Assembly (NCBI GenBank): GCA_031260385.1
Contig: JAIRKB010000096.1
Coordinates: 1 to 19,688, forward strand
DNA: 19,688 bases
Reading direction: 5' to 3'
DNA from: Propionibacteriaceae bacterium
GTDB lineage: Bacteria > Actinomycetota > Actinomycetes > Propionibacteriales > Propionibacteriaceae
Positions 1 to 5,942 of this stretch are shown here, in pieces. Positions within the stretch are counted from its first letter, which is position 1, and each line of letters opens with the position of its first letter. The position numbers were made by a program, and so were the translations under genes. Under the pieces are notes generated by a model that searched no databases, was not told the DNA's origin, and saw only the letters and a list, made by a program, of their open reading frames with translations.

Positions 1-636
1 CCGTCCGGTATGAGTGACGAGGAGGTTATCTTCATGTCCGATATCGTGCCAACTGGCTATGAACGCGGCGTCCTTGATGGTCAAGTTCGACCAGGCAACG
101 ATGTGGTCGTTATCGGGGCCGGACCGGTCGGCTTGTCAGCGATGACAACCGCTCAGTTCATGGGGCCACGCTCCATCATCGCCGTCGACCTCGACCCCTT
201 CCGCCTCAACGCAGCGCTAAAATCCTTCGGCGCGACTCACGCCGTTAACTCCTCCAATCCCGGTTGGATCGATCAGGTTAAGGCCCTAACCCGCTATGGC
301 GGTGCCGATGTCGTCATGGAAGCCGTCGGGATTCCCGCTACCCTGGAAGCGGCCTTCGAGATCGTCCGACCGACCGGGCGGATCGCCAATATTGGGGTCC
401 ACGGCAAGCCAGTAACGATGCCGATCCACAACCTTTGGATCGAGAACATCACCATGACGATGGGCCTAGTCGACGGCACCTCCGCCCCCACTCTGATCGA
501 TCTCGTCGACTGCGGCAAGCTAAGTGTCAGACACCTAGCAACCCACCGCTTCCCGCTCGATGAGATGATTCAAGCCTATGAAGTCTTCAGCAACGCCGCC
601 GCCAACAGCGCCCTAAAAGTCGTCCTAGAAGCCTAA
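1..636 (+). CDS. Zinc-type alcohol dehydrogenase, C-terminal part (5' end outside window)
   Basis: This is the NAD(P)-binding and C-terminal part of a medium-chain dehydrogenase/reductase (zinc alcohol dehydrogenase family), which oxidises alcohols or reduces aldehydes/ketones with a nicotinamide cofactor in the cytoplasm. The frame is open from base 1 and the first in-frame ATG (10) lies inside the conserved domain, so the gene starts upstream and the catalytic zinc-binding half is missing only because of the window edge. Visible are the segment SDIVPTGYE that precedes the Rossmann fold, the nucleotide-binding glycine motif GAGPVG, and an acidic residue after the second strand (AVDLD). VVMEAVG and GRIANIGVHG match later strands of the fold. 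The ending (HRFPLDEMIQAYEVF, then ALKVVL) is typical of the family. The substrate cannot be assigned. A strong hairpin follows 14 bp after the stop. Confidence 0.88.
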   Translation, partial: PSGMSDEEVIFMSDIVPTGYERGVLDGQVRPGNDVVVIGAGPVGLSAMTTAQFMGPRSIIAVDLDPFRLNAALKSFGATHAVNSSNPGWIDQVKALTRYGGADVVMEAVGIPATLEAAFEIVRPTGRIANIGVHGKPVTMPIHNLWIENITMTMGLVDGTSAPTLIDLVDCGKLSVRHLATHRFPLDEMIQAYEVFSNAAANSALKVVLEA

Positions 637-650
637 ACGGCATGAGAAAC

Positions 651-677
651 GCCGGGGGCGGCGCCACCGCCCCCGGC
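651..677 (+). terminator. GC-rich hairpin terminator after the dehydrogenase gene
   Basis: A perfect 11-bp inverted repeat (651-661 with 667-677) encloses a 5-nt loop. It lies 14 bp after the dehydrogenase stop codon. There is no real T-run after it on the plus strand, so it may end transcription through stem stability alone, as is common in actinobacteria. Confidence 0.7.
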
Positions 678-804
678 GGTTAAAACAAGGCTATGGTCGT
701 ACAATCCTGGCGACAATGGGGAGGACTCCCCAACCCATCCAGGAGGCAAAAGGTCCCATTTGGCTCACGAACGGCCTGGGGACATCTATACCCAATACAT
801 CAAG

Positions 805-813
805 TTATCCACA
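805..813 (+). promoter_or_regulatory. Single consensus DnaA box (TTATCCACA)
   Basis: A perfect match to the DnaA-binding consensus TTATCCACA sits in the intergenic region 49 bp upstream of the nuclease-like gene's first possible start. No cluster of further boxes or AT-rich unwinding tract is visible around it, so this is not an origin. It could be an isolated DnaA site or chance. The rest of 678-861 holds an AGGAGG at 741-746 without a well-placed start codon and nothing else I can support. Confidence 0.4.
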
Positions 814-861
814 GTTTGATTGGTTGGTGACAAATCAGAGGCGTAGAAACGCATAGTAATA

Positions 862-2046
862 GTGAAATACACGAGTGATGCTGGCTCGGTGGAGCGTGAG
901 CCCCAGGCTGCCTTCGACATCGAAGAGGAAGAGGACTCGATCGTGGTTGAGAAGACACTAAACATGACCGCGCCGCCGGGTATGGACCTCGCTCCGCTCC
1001 AAGTGGTGGCGCAGACAGGCCAGGCTGGGGATGGTGCGCTCGTTGATCGCGTTTCTGCGCTGATTGAGCAGACGCGTAGCTATGTGGCGACGCAGGCGAA
1101 CGCCGCATTAACGCTGACGAACTGGCACATCGGACGGATGATCGATGTCGAGGTGTTGAATGAGCGTCGTGCGGGGTATGACCAGGAGATTGTTGCCTCG
1201 CTGGGGCAACAATTGACGACGCGCTACGGGCGCGGCTTCGACCGGACCAACCTTTCACGAATGGTCAAGTTCTCACAGGTCTTTCCGGACATTGAGATTG
1301 TGGGGACGCTATCCCAACAATTGAGTTGGACTCATTTCAAGGCCCTACTCGCGGTGTGGTCCGACGACGCTAGGGCGTTCTACGTAGAGCAGGCTCTTTC
1401 TGCTCACCTCAGCGTTCGTGCGCTACGTGATTTGATCGGGCGTCAGGGGTATGAACGTAAAGAGATTGCCAACGCGCAGACTCCTGGTGGTTCCGTGGTT
1501 CCGGTGGACAGTTTCCAAGACCCGTACTTTCTGGACTTCCTTGGATTAGGGGAGAGATACCCGGAACGTGATCTGGAGGATGCGATCATCCGTGAAATGG
1601 AGGCGTTTCTCTTGGGAGTCGGTGTTGGTTGGACCTTTGTTGCCCGCCAGAAGCGGATGACGGTTGGTAATGATGATTTCTATCTTGATCTGCTGTTTTA
1701 CTCGCGTCCATTGAGGCGGTTGATTGCTGTTGAGTTGAAGATTGGGAAGTTCAAACCGAGTCATAAGGGTCAGATGGAGCTTTACCTTCGGTGGCTTGAG
1801 CAGAACGACCGGCAGCCAGGTGAGGAGGCTCCCGTCGGTCTTATCTTGTGCACTGAGGCTGATCGTGACCAGGTGGAACTTCTTGAACTACACAAAGACG
1901 GGATCGTTGTCGCGGAGTATTGGACCGCGTTACCACCCAAAGCGGAACTAGCTGCACGAATCAAAGAAATCTACCGGTCTACACAGGAACGGGTCGCCCG
2001 GAGACAATTAGCCGAGGCGCAGGAGGCAGATGACTGCGCCGATTAA
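862..2046 (+). CDS. YhcG/DUF1016-type PD-(D/E)XK nuclease-domain protein
   Basis: The protein belongs to the YhcG/DUF1016 family: an N-terminal helical domain (about residues 50-200, with WHIGRMIDVEVLNE and FDRTNLSRMVKF) followed by a PD-(D/E)XK nuclease-like domain (about 220-380). Candidate catalytic residues are D276 in FYLDLLFY and E291/K293 in AVELKIG, the D...ExK signature. Family members often sit near restriction-modification genes and other defence loci and are presumed to act on nucleic acid; a precise role is not established. Here the gene is alone, between a dehydrogenase and a B12-regulated unit. The start is uncertain. GTG 862 gives 394 aa with no good ribosome site; GTG 889 and ATG 964 (weak GAGAAG upstream) keep the whole recognised domain. 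A possible -10 (TAGTAAT, 854-860) just before 862 would favour a downstream start. Confidence 0.85.
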   Translation: MKYTSDAGSVEREPQAAFDIEEEEDSIVVEKTLNMTAPPGMDLAPLQVVAQTGQAGDGALVDRVSALIEQTRSYVATQANAALTLTNWHIGRMIDVEVLNERRAGYDQEIVASLGQQLTTRYGRGFDRTNLSRMVKFSQVFPDIEIVGTLSQQLSWTHFKALLAVWSDDARAFYVEQALSAHLSVRALRDLIGRQGYERKEIANAQTPGGSVVPVDSFQDPYFLDFLGLGERYPERDLEDAIIREMEAFLLGVGVGWTFVARQKRMTVGNDDFYLDLLFYSRPLRRLIAVELKIGKFKPSHKGQMELYLRWLEQNDRQPGEEAPVGLILCTEADRDQVELLELHKDGIVVAEYWTALPPKAELAARIKEIYRSTQERVARRQLAEAQEADDCAD

Positions 2047-2076
2047 CCGAGATCGCGGATGCCCTACACTCGCCGT

Positions 2077-2096
2077 GGGCACTGGTTGTAGTGCCC
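2077..2096 (+). terminator. Hairpin after the nuclease-like gene
   Basis: A perfect 7-bp inverted repeat (GGGCACT at 2077-2083, AGTGCCC at 2090-2096) with a 6-nt loop lies 31 bp past the stop codon. It may be a weak terminator separating this gene from the riboswitch unit. No T-run follows, and its right arm overlaps a candidate promoter. Confidence 0.4.
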
Positions 2097-2113
2097 CCGA
2101 GCTCGTGTAGTAT
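2086..2113 (+). promoter_or_regulatory. Candidate promoter for the cobalamin-riboswitch transcript
   Basis: TTGTAG (2086-2091) and TAGTAT (2108-2113) are separated by 16 bp and resemble sigma-70-type -35 and -10 boxes. They lie just upstream of the riboswitch, where its promoter is expected. Assigned by eye only. Confidence 0.35.
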
Positions 2114-2118
2114 GGCGT

Positions 2119-2232
2119 GAACAAGTTCATACTCGCTTCGTGGGGGAAGCCGGTCTAAACCCGGCACTGACCCGCAACGGTGGATCGCGTGAGCGATGAG
2201 TCCGAAAACCCACACCGTCGGCTTGGCCGACA
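2119..2232 (+). promoter_or_regulatory. Cobalamin riboswitch
   Basis: The leader carries the conserved order of elements of the cobalamin aptamer: GGGGAAGCCGG, a short loop, CCCGGCACTGACCCGCAACGG (about 2142-2180), a small hairpin (2184-2188 with 2193-2197), and a B12-box-like segment GAGTCCGAAAACCCAC at 2198-2213. A further hairpin follows (2217-2221 with 2227-2231). The CTGACCCGCAAC and GAGTCCGA wording resembles riboswitches common in actinobacteria, probably the variant that lacks part of the peripheral domain. Known behaviour is repression of downstream genes when cobalamin is bound. I see no hairpin plus T-run between aptamer and gene. A weak stem (GCGTC at 2235-2239 with GACGC at 2265-2269) lies downstream. 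The switch probably acts on translation or by another terminator type. Outer boundaries are approximate. Confidence 0.87.
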
Positions 2233-2326
2233 GAGCGTCTCCTAATCCGTCGAGGTCTACGAAGGACGCCTACCCACAACCGTGCTTGGCGTTACCTACT
2301 GGATCGCTCTCAAGAAAGGCACGTTT

Positions 2327-3532
2327 GTGCATTCATTAAAACGTATGATCGCTTGCAGTGCAGCAGCATTATTCCTTCTCAGCTCCCCTTTTGCTCAAGC
2401 CGTATCCCCGGTGTCGACTGATGGCTATCCGACCGCCGGGTGGTTGGCTCGGACCTTAGCCGCCCACGATGATCTGGCGCTAACCCCGGCCGGGGAGATT
2501 GATTACGCCTCTACGGCCTACGCGATCCTGGGGTTGCGGGCGACCGGGGTGGCTAGTGGGCAGATCACTGCCTCCACAACCGCCCTGATTAAAGCAGGCG
2601 AGGCCTTTATCGGCACGTCCGATCAGATCGCCGACAAGACCACAGCCATCGCCTTGATGATCCTAGCGATGAAAGCAGCCGACCTCGATCCGGCGACCTA
2701 TAGCGTGGATGCGGACGGGTCGACCCGTGATCTCTACGCTGACCTTAACTCAGCGATGAACGAAGACGGCTCGATCTCGAGCTGGCCGTCCGCCTACGGG
2801 CAGTCCTTTGCCCTGCTGGCCTTGGCGACCGCCCCGGATGGCGCGCCCCAGGTGAGTGTCGACTGGCTAGAAGCCCAGCCTTGTGTTGACCCTGAGTCAC
2901 CGGGTTACGGAGGGTACGGCTTTGCCGGGCCGGGGAGCTGTGATGATGCCGACCCCGACTCCACCGCCCTGGCCATCTTGGCGCTGGCGGCCCTTGGCCG
3001 CACCGCCGACCAGCTGAGCCCCTCCCGTACATTCCTGTGGTCCACTATGGACGAAAATGGCGGCTTCGTCTCCCCCTTCTCGGGCGCTAACGCCAACACC
3101 ACGGGACTAGCCCTCGCCGCTCTCAAGGCCAACTACCAGTCCGATGAATCCTCGAAGATACTCGCTGGCGAGATCTACCTCACTAGATTGACCTATGGCT
3201 GCGACCTCGCCGACACCGACACCAGAACCAGGTTGGCGGGTGCCATTGCCTATGATGGCGCCACCCGGGAACGGATCGGTAGTTGGACCGAGGAGTACGA
3301 AGCGACGCTAACCCAATCCAGTGCCCAAGCCCTCTGGGGCCTAGTTGACCACTTCACCGTGACGAACGCCCGTCCGGCGAACTCGGAGGTGCCCAAAGCC
3401 TGTTACGACATCGAGGGTATCGAACCGAGCTCGGGGGCTATCTGGTGGTGGGTCGGTGGCGGCATCGTCATCCTCGCCGGAATCTTCCTCATCCGCTGGC
3501 GGATACTCGCTGTGCGGCGCGCACGTCGATGA
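2327..3532 (+). CDS. Secreted alpha/alpha-barrel (terpenoid-cyclase-like) protein with C-terminal membrane anchor; putative split transcobalamin alpha subunit
   Basis: The 401-aa protein starts at GTG 2327, seven bases after AAGAAAGG. An in-frame GTG at 2282 would add 15 residues before the signal peptide. Residues 1-19 form a signal peptide ending near FAQA. The body (about 30-350) is built of repeated helical pairs with glycine-rich turns and small-residue helices (TAYAILGLRATG, TALAILALAALG, TTGLALAALKAN; turns GGYGF and GGFVSPF), as in the squalene-cyclase/prenyltransferase alpha/alpha barrel. Mature cysteines 186, 205, 292 and 359 could form two disulfides. Residues about 371-392 are a membrane helix followed by a basic tail, so the barrel should be tethered outside the membrane. 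No DxDD-type or other cyclase catalytic motif is evident. The gene lies under a cobalamin riboswitch and overlaps the next gene by 4 nt. In animal transcobalamin this fold is fused to the domain encoded next door, so cobalamin binding is inferred, not shown. Confidence 0.85.
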   Translation: MHSLKRMIACSAAALFLLSSPFAQAVSPVSTDGYPTAGWLARTLAAHDDLALTPAGEIDYASTAYAILGLRATGVASGQITASTTALIKAGEAFIGTSDQIADKTTAIALMILAMKAADLDPATYSVDADGSTRDLYADLNSAMNEDGSISSWPSAYGQSFALLALATAPDGAPQVSVDWLEAQPCVDPESPGYGGYGFAGPGSCDDADPDSTALAILALAALGRTADQLSPSRTFLWSTMDENGGFVSPFSGANANTTGLALAALKANYQSDESSKILAGEIYLTRLTYGCDLADTDTRTRLAGAIAYDGATRERIGSWTEEYEATLTQSSAQALWGLVDHFTVTNARPANSEVPKACYDIEGIEPSSGAIWWWVGGGIVILAGIFLIRWRILAVRRARR

Positions 3533-4068
3533 CTAGTCACCTTGCCCGGCTGATCCTGCCCTGGCTGGTCGTCGCCCTGACGGCTTGTACGCCCGCCCCC
3601 GCCCAGACGACCGCCGACGGTCGTGCCGGTTTCTGCGGCCCCGAGGACGCGAATGCGGTGACCGTGATCATCGACTTCGGTCCGCTCGGCCCGGAACCGC
3701 TGATTGGTTGCGCGAGCAACCTCTCAGCGGGGGCACGGGGGATTGATGCCCTGAGAGCGCTCGGCATCCAAGTCACGGAGGTCGCTCGCCAACCCCAGTT
3801 CATCTGTCGACTAGACGGCTATCCGACCCCAGAGCAGACTCTGGCGATTCCCGGCCAAGCCAGTTATGTCGAGGACTGCGTCAAAACCCCACCGTCAACC
3901 GCTTACTGGACCTACTGGTCAGCGGACGAGGGTGGCCAGTGGGCTTACTCACTATTGGGTTACACGATGCACGAGGTGATTTTTGGGGGGTACGAGGGTT
4001 ATTCCTTCGCCCTCAACCTCCCGACTGGCGGGGCCAAACCATCAATTCCGCCCCAACGCCCGGCTTAA
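3529..4068 (+). CDS. Lipoprotein with transcobalamin-like C-terminal (DUF4430) domain
   Basis: The 179-aa protein starts at ATG 3529 inside an ATGA overlap with the preceding stop, which implies translational coupling. A lipoprotein signal peptide ends in lipobox LTAC with the lipidated cysteine at 20. The mature part has the order of the DUF4430 / transcobalamin-like C-terminal family: VTVIIDFG, then GIDALRALGIQV (the recurrent short helix), FICRLDGYP, CVKTPP, YWTYWSADEGGQWAYS, and GYEGYSFAL near the end. Four further cysteines (FCGPED, IGCAS, FICRL, EDCVK) could form disulfides outside the cell. In transcobalamin and intrinsic factor the homologous beta-domain closes over cobalamin against the alpha/alpha barrel. 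Here it should sit on the outer face of the membrane beside its barrel partner. Some DUF4430 proteins have unrelated roles, so ligand identity rests on the riboswitch and the pairing. Confidence 0.83.
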   Translation: MTSHLARLILPWLVVALTACTPAPAQTTADGRAGFCGPEDANAVTVIIDFGPLGPEPLIGCASNLSAGARGIDALRALGIQVTEVARQPQFICRLDGYPTPEQTLAIPGQASYVEDCVKTPPSTAYWTYWSADEGGQWAYSLLGYTMHEVIFGGYEGYSFALNLPTGGAKPSIPPQRPA

Positions 4069-4091
4069 GGCCGAGATTACGCGTAGCCAAG

Positions 4092-4113
4092 CTCCATTAC
4101 GGTTAAGATGGAG
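4092..4113 (+). terminator. Weak hairpin between the DUF4430 lipoprotein and next lipoprotein
   Basis: Six-base arms CTCCAT (4092-4097) and ATGGAG (4108-4113) enclose a 10-nt loop in the 77-bp gap. It could be a weak terminator, a processing site or an operator. No T-run follows, so readthrough from the riboswitch unit is possible. Confidence 0.25.
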
Positions 4114-4145
4114 TAATTAGTTAGGTCGTTGTAGTTAGGGATCAT

Positions 4146-4802
4146 ATGACCAGATGGACAAGAACAGTGGCGTTCGCCCTTTTGGCAATCGCGATCACCA
4201 GCCTGGGTCTTTTTTCAGCCTGCTCCCCGCGGCAGGATCCGACAGGCGACCAGGCGAGCGACCTGCCCAGTACGATCTCGACGGCAGTCACCACACCAGC
4301 CGATGTCTTGGCGGCTCTACCGGTAACCAGCCTCGAGCCCGGCATGGCCTCGGTCAGTGGGCAGTATTACGGCTCGGTGCAGTGTATCTATGCTTTACCG
4401 GCTGGGCTTGAGTTCGTCGGCTCTCACGACGAGATCGGCACACTCAGAACGATTTGGCGCGGTGAGGGTGGTGTCTCGATCACCATCATCGAGTTCCCTG
4501 AGCTGGAGGCCCAGTTCGGCATCAGCCCGCTCGAAACCTGGTTCGACATCCTCTGGCCAGGTCAAGGCACCGAGGAAACCGCCGATCCTCGCCTAGAAGA
4601 CACCACCGTTAACGGTTACCCGGCAGCGCAGTTGTCTTGGGGTATGGCCTTAACCGGTATGGCCCGGTTCTACGATGGCTGGGTTATCTCCAGCCCGTAC
4701 GGCGCCGTCGGCGTCATCCTAACCAACCCATCCTTCTCAGACGCCGCCACCCACACCAACTGGGCTACCGGCCTCGTCGCCAACCTCTGGATAAACCCCT
4801 AG
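4146..4802 (+). CDS. Putative lipoprotein of unknown function
   Basis: A 218-aa protein from ATG 4146, with AGGG five bases upstream. Residues 1-25 are a hydrophobic signal with a lipobox-like FSAC ending at Cys26, followed by a polar, Thr/Ser-rich linker (about 27-60), as in exported actinobacterial lipoproteins. The rest (about 65-218) is a compact alpha/beta domain with one more cysteine (SVQCIYALP) and aromatic-rich strands (ITIIEFPELE, ARFYDGWVISSPYGAVGVIL). I do not recognise the family; the pattern recalls small extracellular beta-rich domains such as PsbP/DUF1795-like proteins, but without a diagnostic motif. It lies 77 bp after the DUF4430 gene, so co-transcription with the riboswitch unit is possible but not shown. 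A double hairpin follows the stop. Confidence 0.72.
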   Translation: MTRWTRTVAFALLAIAITSLGLFSACSPRQDPTGDQASDLPSTISTAVTTPADVLAALPVTSLEPGMASVSGQYYGSVQCIYALPAGLEFVGSHDEIGTLRTIWRGEGGVSITIIEFPELEAQFGISPLETWFDILWPGQGTEETADPRLEDTTVNGYPAAQLSWGMALTGMARFYDGWVISSPYGAVGVILTNPSFSDAATHTNWATGLVANLWINP

Positions 4803-4815
4803 GAGCCCCACTCTT

Positions 4816-4861
4816 GTCCCCGCATTGCGGGGACGCGGGGGTTGAGGGGGTCGTCCCCCTC
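4816..4861 (+). repeat. Double hairpin element, copy 1 (after the lipoprotein gene)
   Basis: Two hairpins stand side by side. The first has 8-bp arms, GTCCCCGC (4816-4823) and GCGGGGAC (4827-4834). The second has 7-bp arms, GAGGGGG (4844-4850) and CCCCCTC (4855-4861). The first can act as terminator for the gene ending at 4802. The second part, CGGGGGTTGAGGGGGTCGTCC followed by CCCT, is closely echoed after the IclR gene at 5830-5853. A second G-run (4837-4841) could compete for the same C-run. Confidence 0.6.
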
Positions 4862-4939
4862 TCGGCTAATGGTATGGGAAGTGTCTCGGCTAGTGGGGCA
4901 GTAATCAGCCTCTATCTATAGGCTCACCTAGGCGTGTAC

Positions 4940-4953
4940 GACGAGCGATCGTC
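4940..4953. promoter_or_regulatory. Palindrome upstream of the IclR gene, candidate operator
   Basis: GACGA (4940-4944) and TCGTC (4949-4953) form a 14-bp palindrome with a 4-nt centre, about 100 bp before the regulator's probable start. IclR regulators commonly bind palindromes near their own promoters. The assignment is speculative. Confidence 0.25.
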
Positions 4954-5050
4954 CCATCAAATGAGACGGCATTATCAATCAAAACTTGTCCCGCCGAGTG
5001 AAACATGAGAAGGGTTGAGACCGTGTCAACACCGTGGTAGCGTTGCCAAC

Positions 5051-5809
5051 ATGGGGACGGAAACTCAAGGGGGCCTCAGTAGCCTAGCAAGGGCGGTAGC
5101 GCTGTTATCAGCCTTCCAATCGCGAGACCGCGAGTTAAGCGCGGCGGAATTGGCTAGACGCTGTGGTCTGCCACGATCGACCGCTTACCGGATGGCCGGT
5201 GAGCTTGCGCAACTCGGCGCTCTCGAACAAACCCCTCACGGTCAGTTCCGCCTGGGGATGCGATTATTCGAGTTGGGACAGTTAGCGCTTTATCAACGCG
5301 GTTTACGGGAGTCAGCCTCATCCTTCTTGGCTGACCTCGCCGCCGCCACCCGGCAGACAGCTCATCTGGCGATTCTGGATAATTACGAGTTGATCTACCT
5401 GGACATTATTCGGCCTTCGCCCGCTCCGCGTCTGCGCTCACGCGTCGGCGGACGCCTGCCTCCGACCGTCACCGGTGTCGGCAAAGCGATCATGGCTTTT
5501 TCCCCACCGGAGATCGTTGATGGCGTTATTGCTCGGGGGTTGCCCCGGATGACGACCAACTCGATCACCGATGAGGGCCGCCTGCGCGCCGAACTCGCCA
5601 AGATTCGCCGGACCGGGATCGCCTACGACCATCAAGAACACGCTGTGGGGACCAGTTGTTGTGCCGCTCCGATCTTCGGAGCCAACCAAAAGATCGTCGG
5701 CGCCGTCTCCGTCTCCGGCCACACCTCCTCAATCCGTCTAGACCTCGTCGCCGCCGCCGTCCAATCAACCGCCGCAGGAATCTCCCGCGTCCAGGGGGCG
5801 AGGGTGTGA
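5051..5809 (+). CDS. IclR-family transcriptional regulator
   Basis: A 252-aa DNA-binding regulator. Residues about 8-70 form the N-terminal winged helix-turn-helix, with the HTH at LSAAELARRCGLPRSTAYRM (29-48) and the wing QFRLG. Residues about 80-250 form the IclR effector-binding domain, with VTGVGKAIMAF, then GIAYDHQEHAVGTSCCAAPI and IVGAVSVSGH, all usual for this family. The start is set at ATG 5051 because the domain begins soon after. TTG 5015 would add 12 residues, with its AGAAGGG too close to serve. No clear ribosome site precedes 5051, so the message may be leaderless. Length fits the family (about 250 aa). The effector and targets are unknown. Neighbours on both sides appear to be separate transcription units, each bordered by hairpins. 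Confidence 0.88.
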   Translation: MGTETQGGLSSLARAVALLSAFQSRDRELSAAELARRCGLPRSTAYRMAGELAQLGALEQTPHGQFRLGMRLFELGQLALYQRGLRESASSFLADLAAATRQTAHLAILDNYELIYLDIIRPSPAPRLRSRVGGRLPPTVTGVGKAIMAFSPPEIVDGVIARGLPRMTTNSITDEGRLRAELAKIRRTGIAYDHQEHAVGTSCCAAPIFGANQKIVGAVSVSGHTSSIRLDLVAAAVQSTAAGISRVQGARV

Positions 5810-5810
5810 C

Positions 5811-5852
5811 CGCGCCCATAAGGCGCGGGCGGGGGTTTGAAGGTCGTCCCCC
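5811..5852 (+). repeat. Double hairpin element, copy 2 (terminator of the IclR gene)
   Basis: Immediately after the IclR stop there is a hairpin with 6-bp arms CGCGCC (5811-5816) and GGCGCG (5822-5827). GGGGG (5831-5835) then pairs with CCCCC (5848-5852). The second part reads CGGGGGTTTGAAGGTCGTCC followed by CCCT, nearly the same as copy 1 at 4836-4860. The arrangement (small hairpin, then G-run/GTCGTC/C-run) is the same in both copies, although the first stems differ in sequence. It probably ends iclR transcription. Confidence 0.6.
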
Positions 5853-5876
5853 TATCGCTTTGTCATGTACGGTATA

Positions 5877-5890
5877 GGATTAGGGATTAG
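5877..5890 (+). repeat. Tandem heptamer GGATTAG x2 in the fhaA leader
   Basis: Two exact adjacent copies of GGATTAG (5877-5883, 5884-5890), followed by GACT, lie about 50 bp before the fhaA start. TTGTCA at 5860-5865 resembles a -35 box, and TA-rich steps overlap the repeat, so it could be part of the operon promoter or a binding site. Function unknown. Confidence 0.35.
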
Positions 5891-5942
5891 GACTGTTCTG
5901 CCCTGAATGAGACGTCAGCATTGAGTGGAAGGAGGTGGGGCC

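Noticed and set aside
760..819. A 19-codon frame from TTG 760, downstream of AGGAGG (741-746), as a possible leader peptide before the nuclease-like gene
   Set aside because: The spacing of 13 nt is long, the start is TTG, and the peptide (MAHERPGDIYTQYIKLSTV) has no attenuator-like codon run or stem-loop partner.
862..1258. A 152-codon minus-strand frame (800-1258) opposite the nuclease-like gene
   Set aside because: Its composition (Ser, Arg, His and Pro-rich) is that of an antisense shadow, and the plus-strand frame has clear domain homology.
2282..2326. GTG 2282 as the start of the alpha/alpha-barrel gene
   Set aside because: It has no ribosome site and would put 15 extra residues before an otherwise normal signal peptide; GTG 2327 has AAGAAAGG at good spacing.
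4637..4921. A 94-codon frame overlapping the end of the lipoprotein gene and the double hairpin
   Set aside because: It is out of frame with a signal-peptide-bearing gene and runs through stem-loops; Arg-rich shadow translation.
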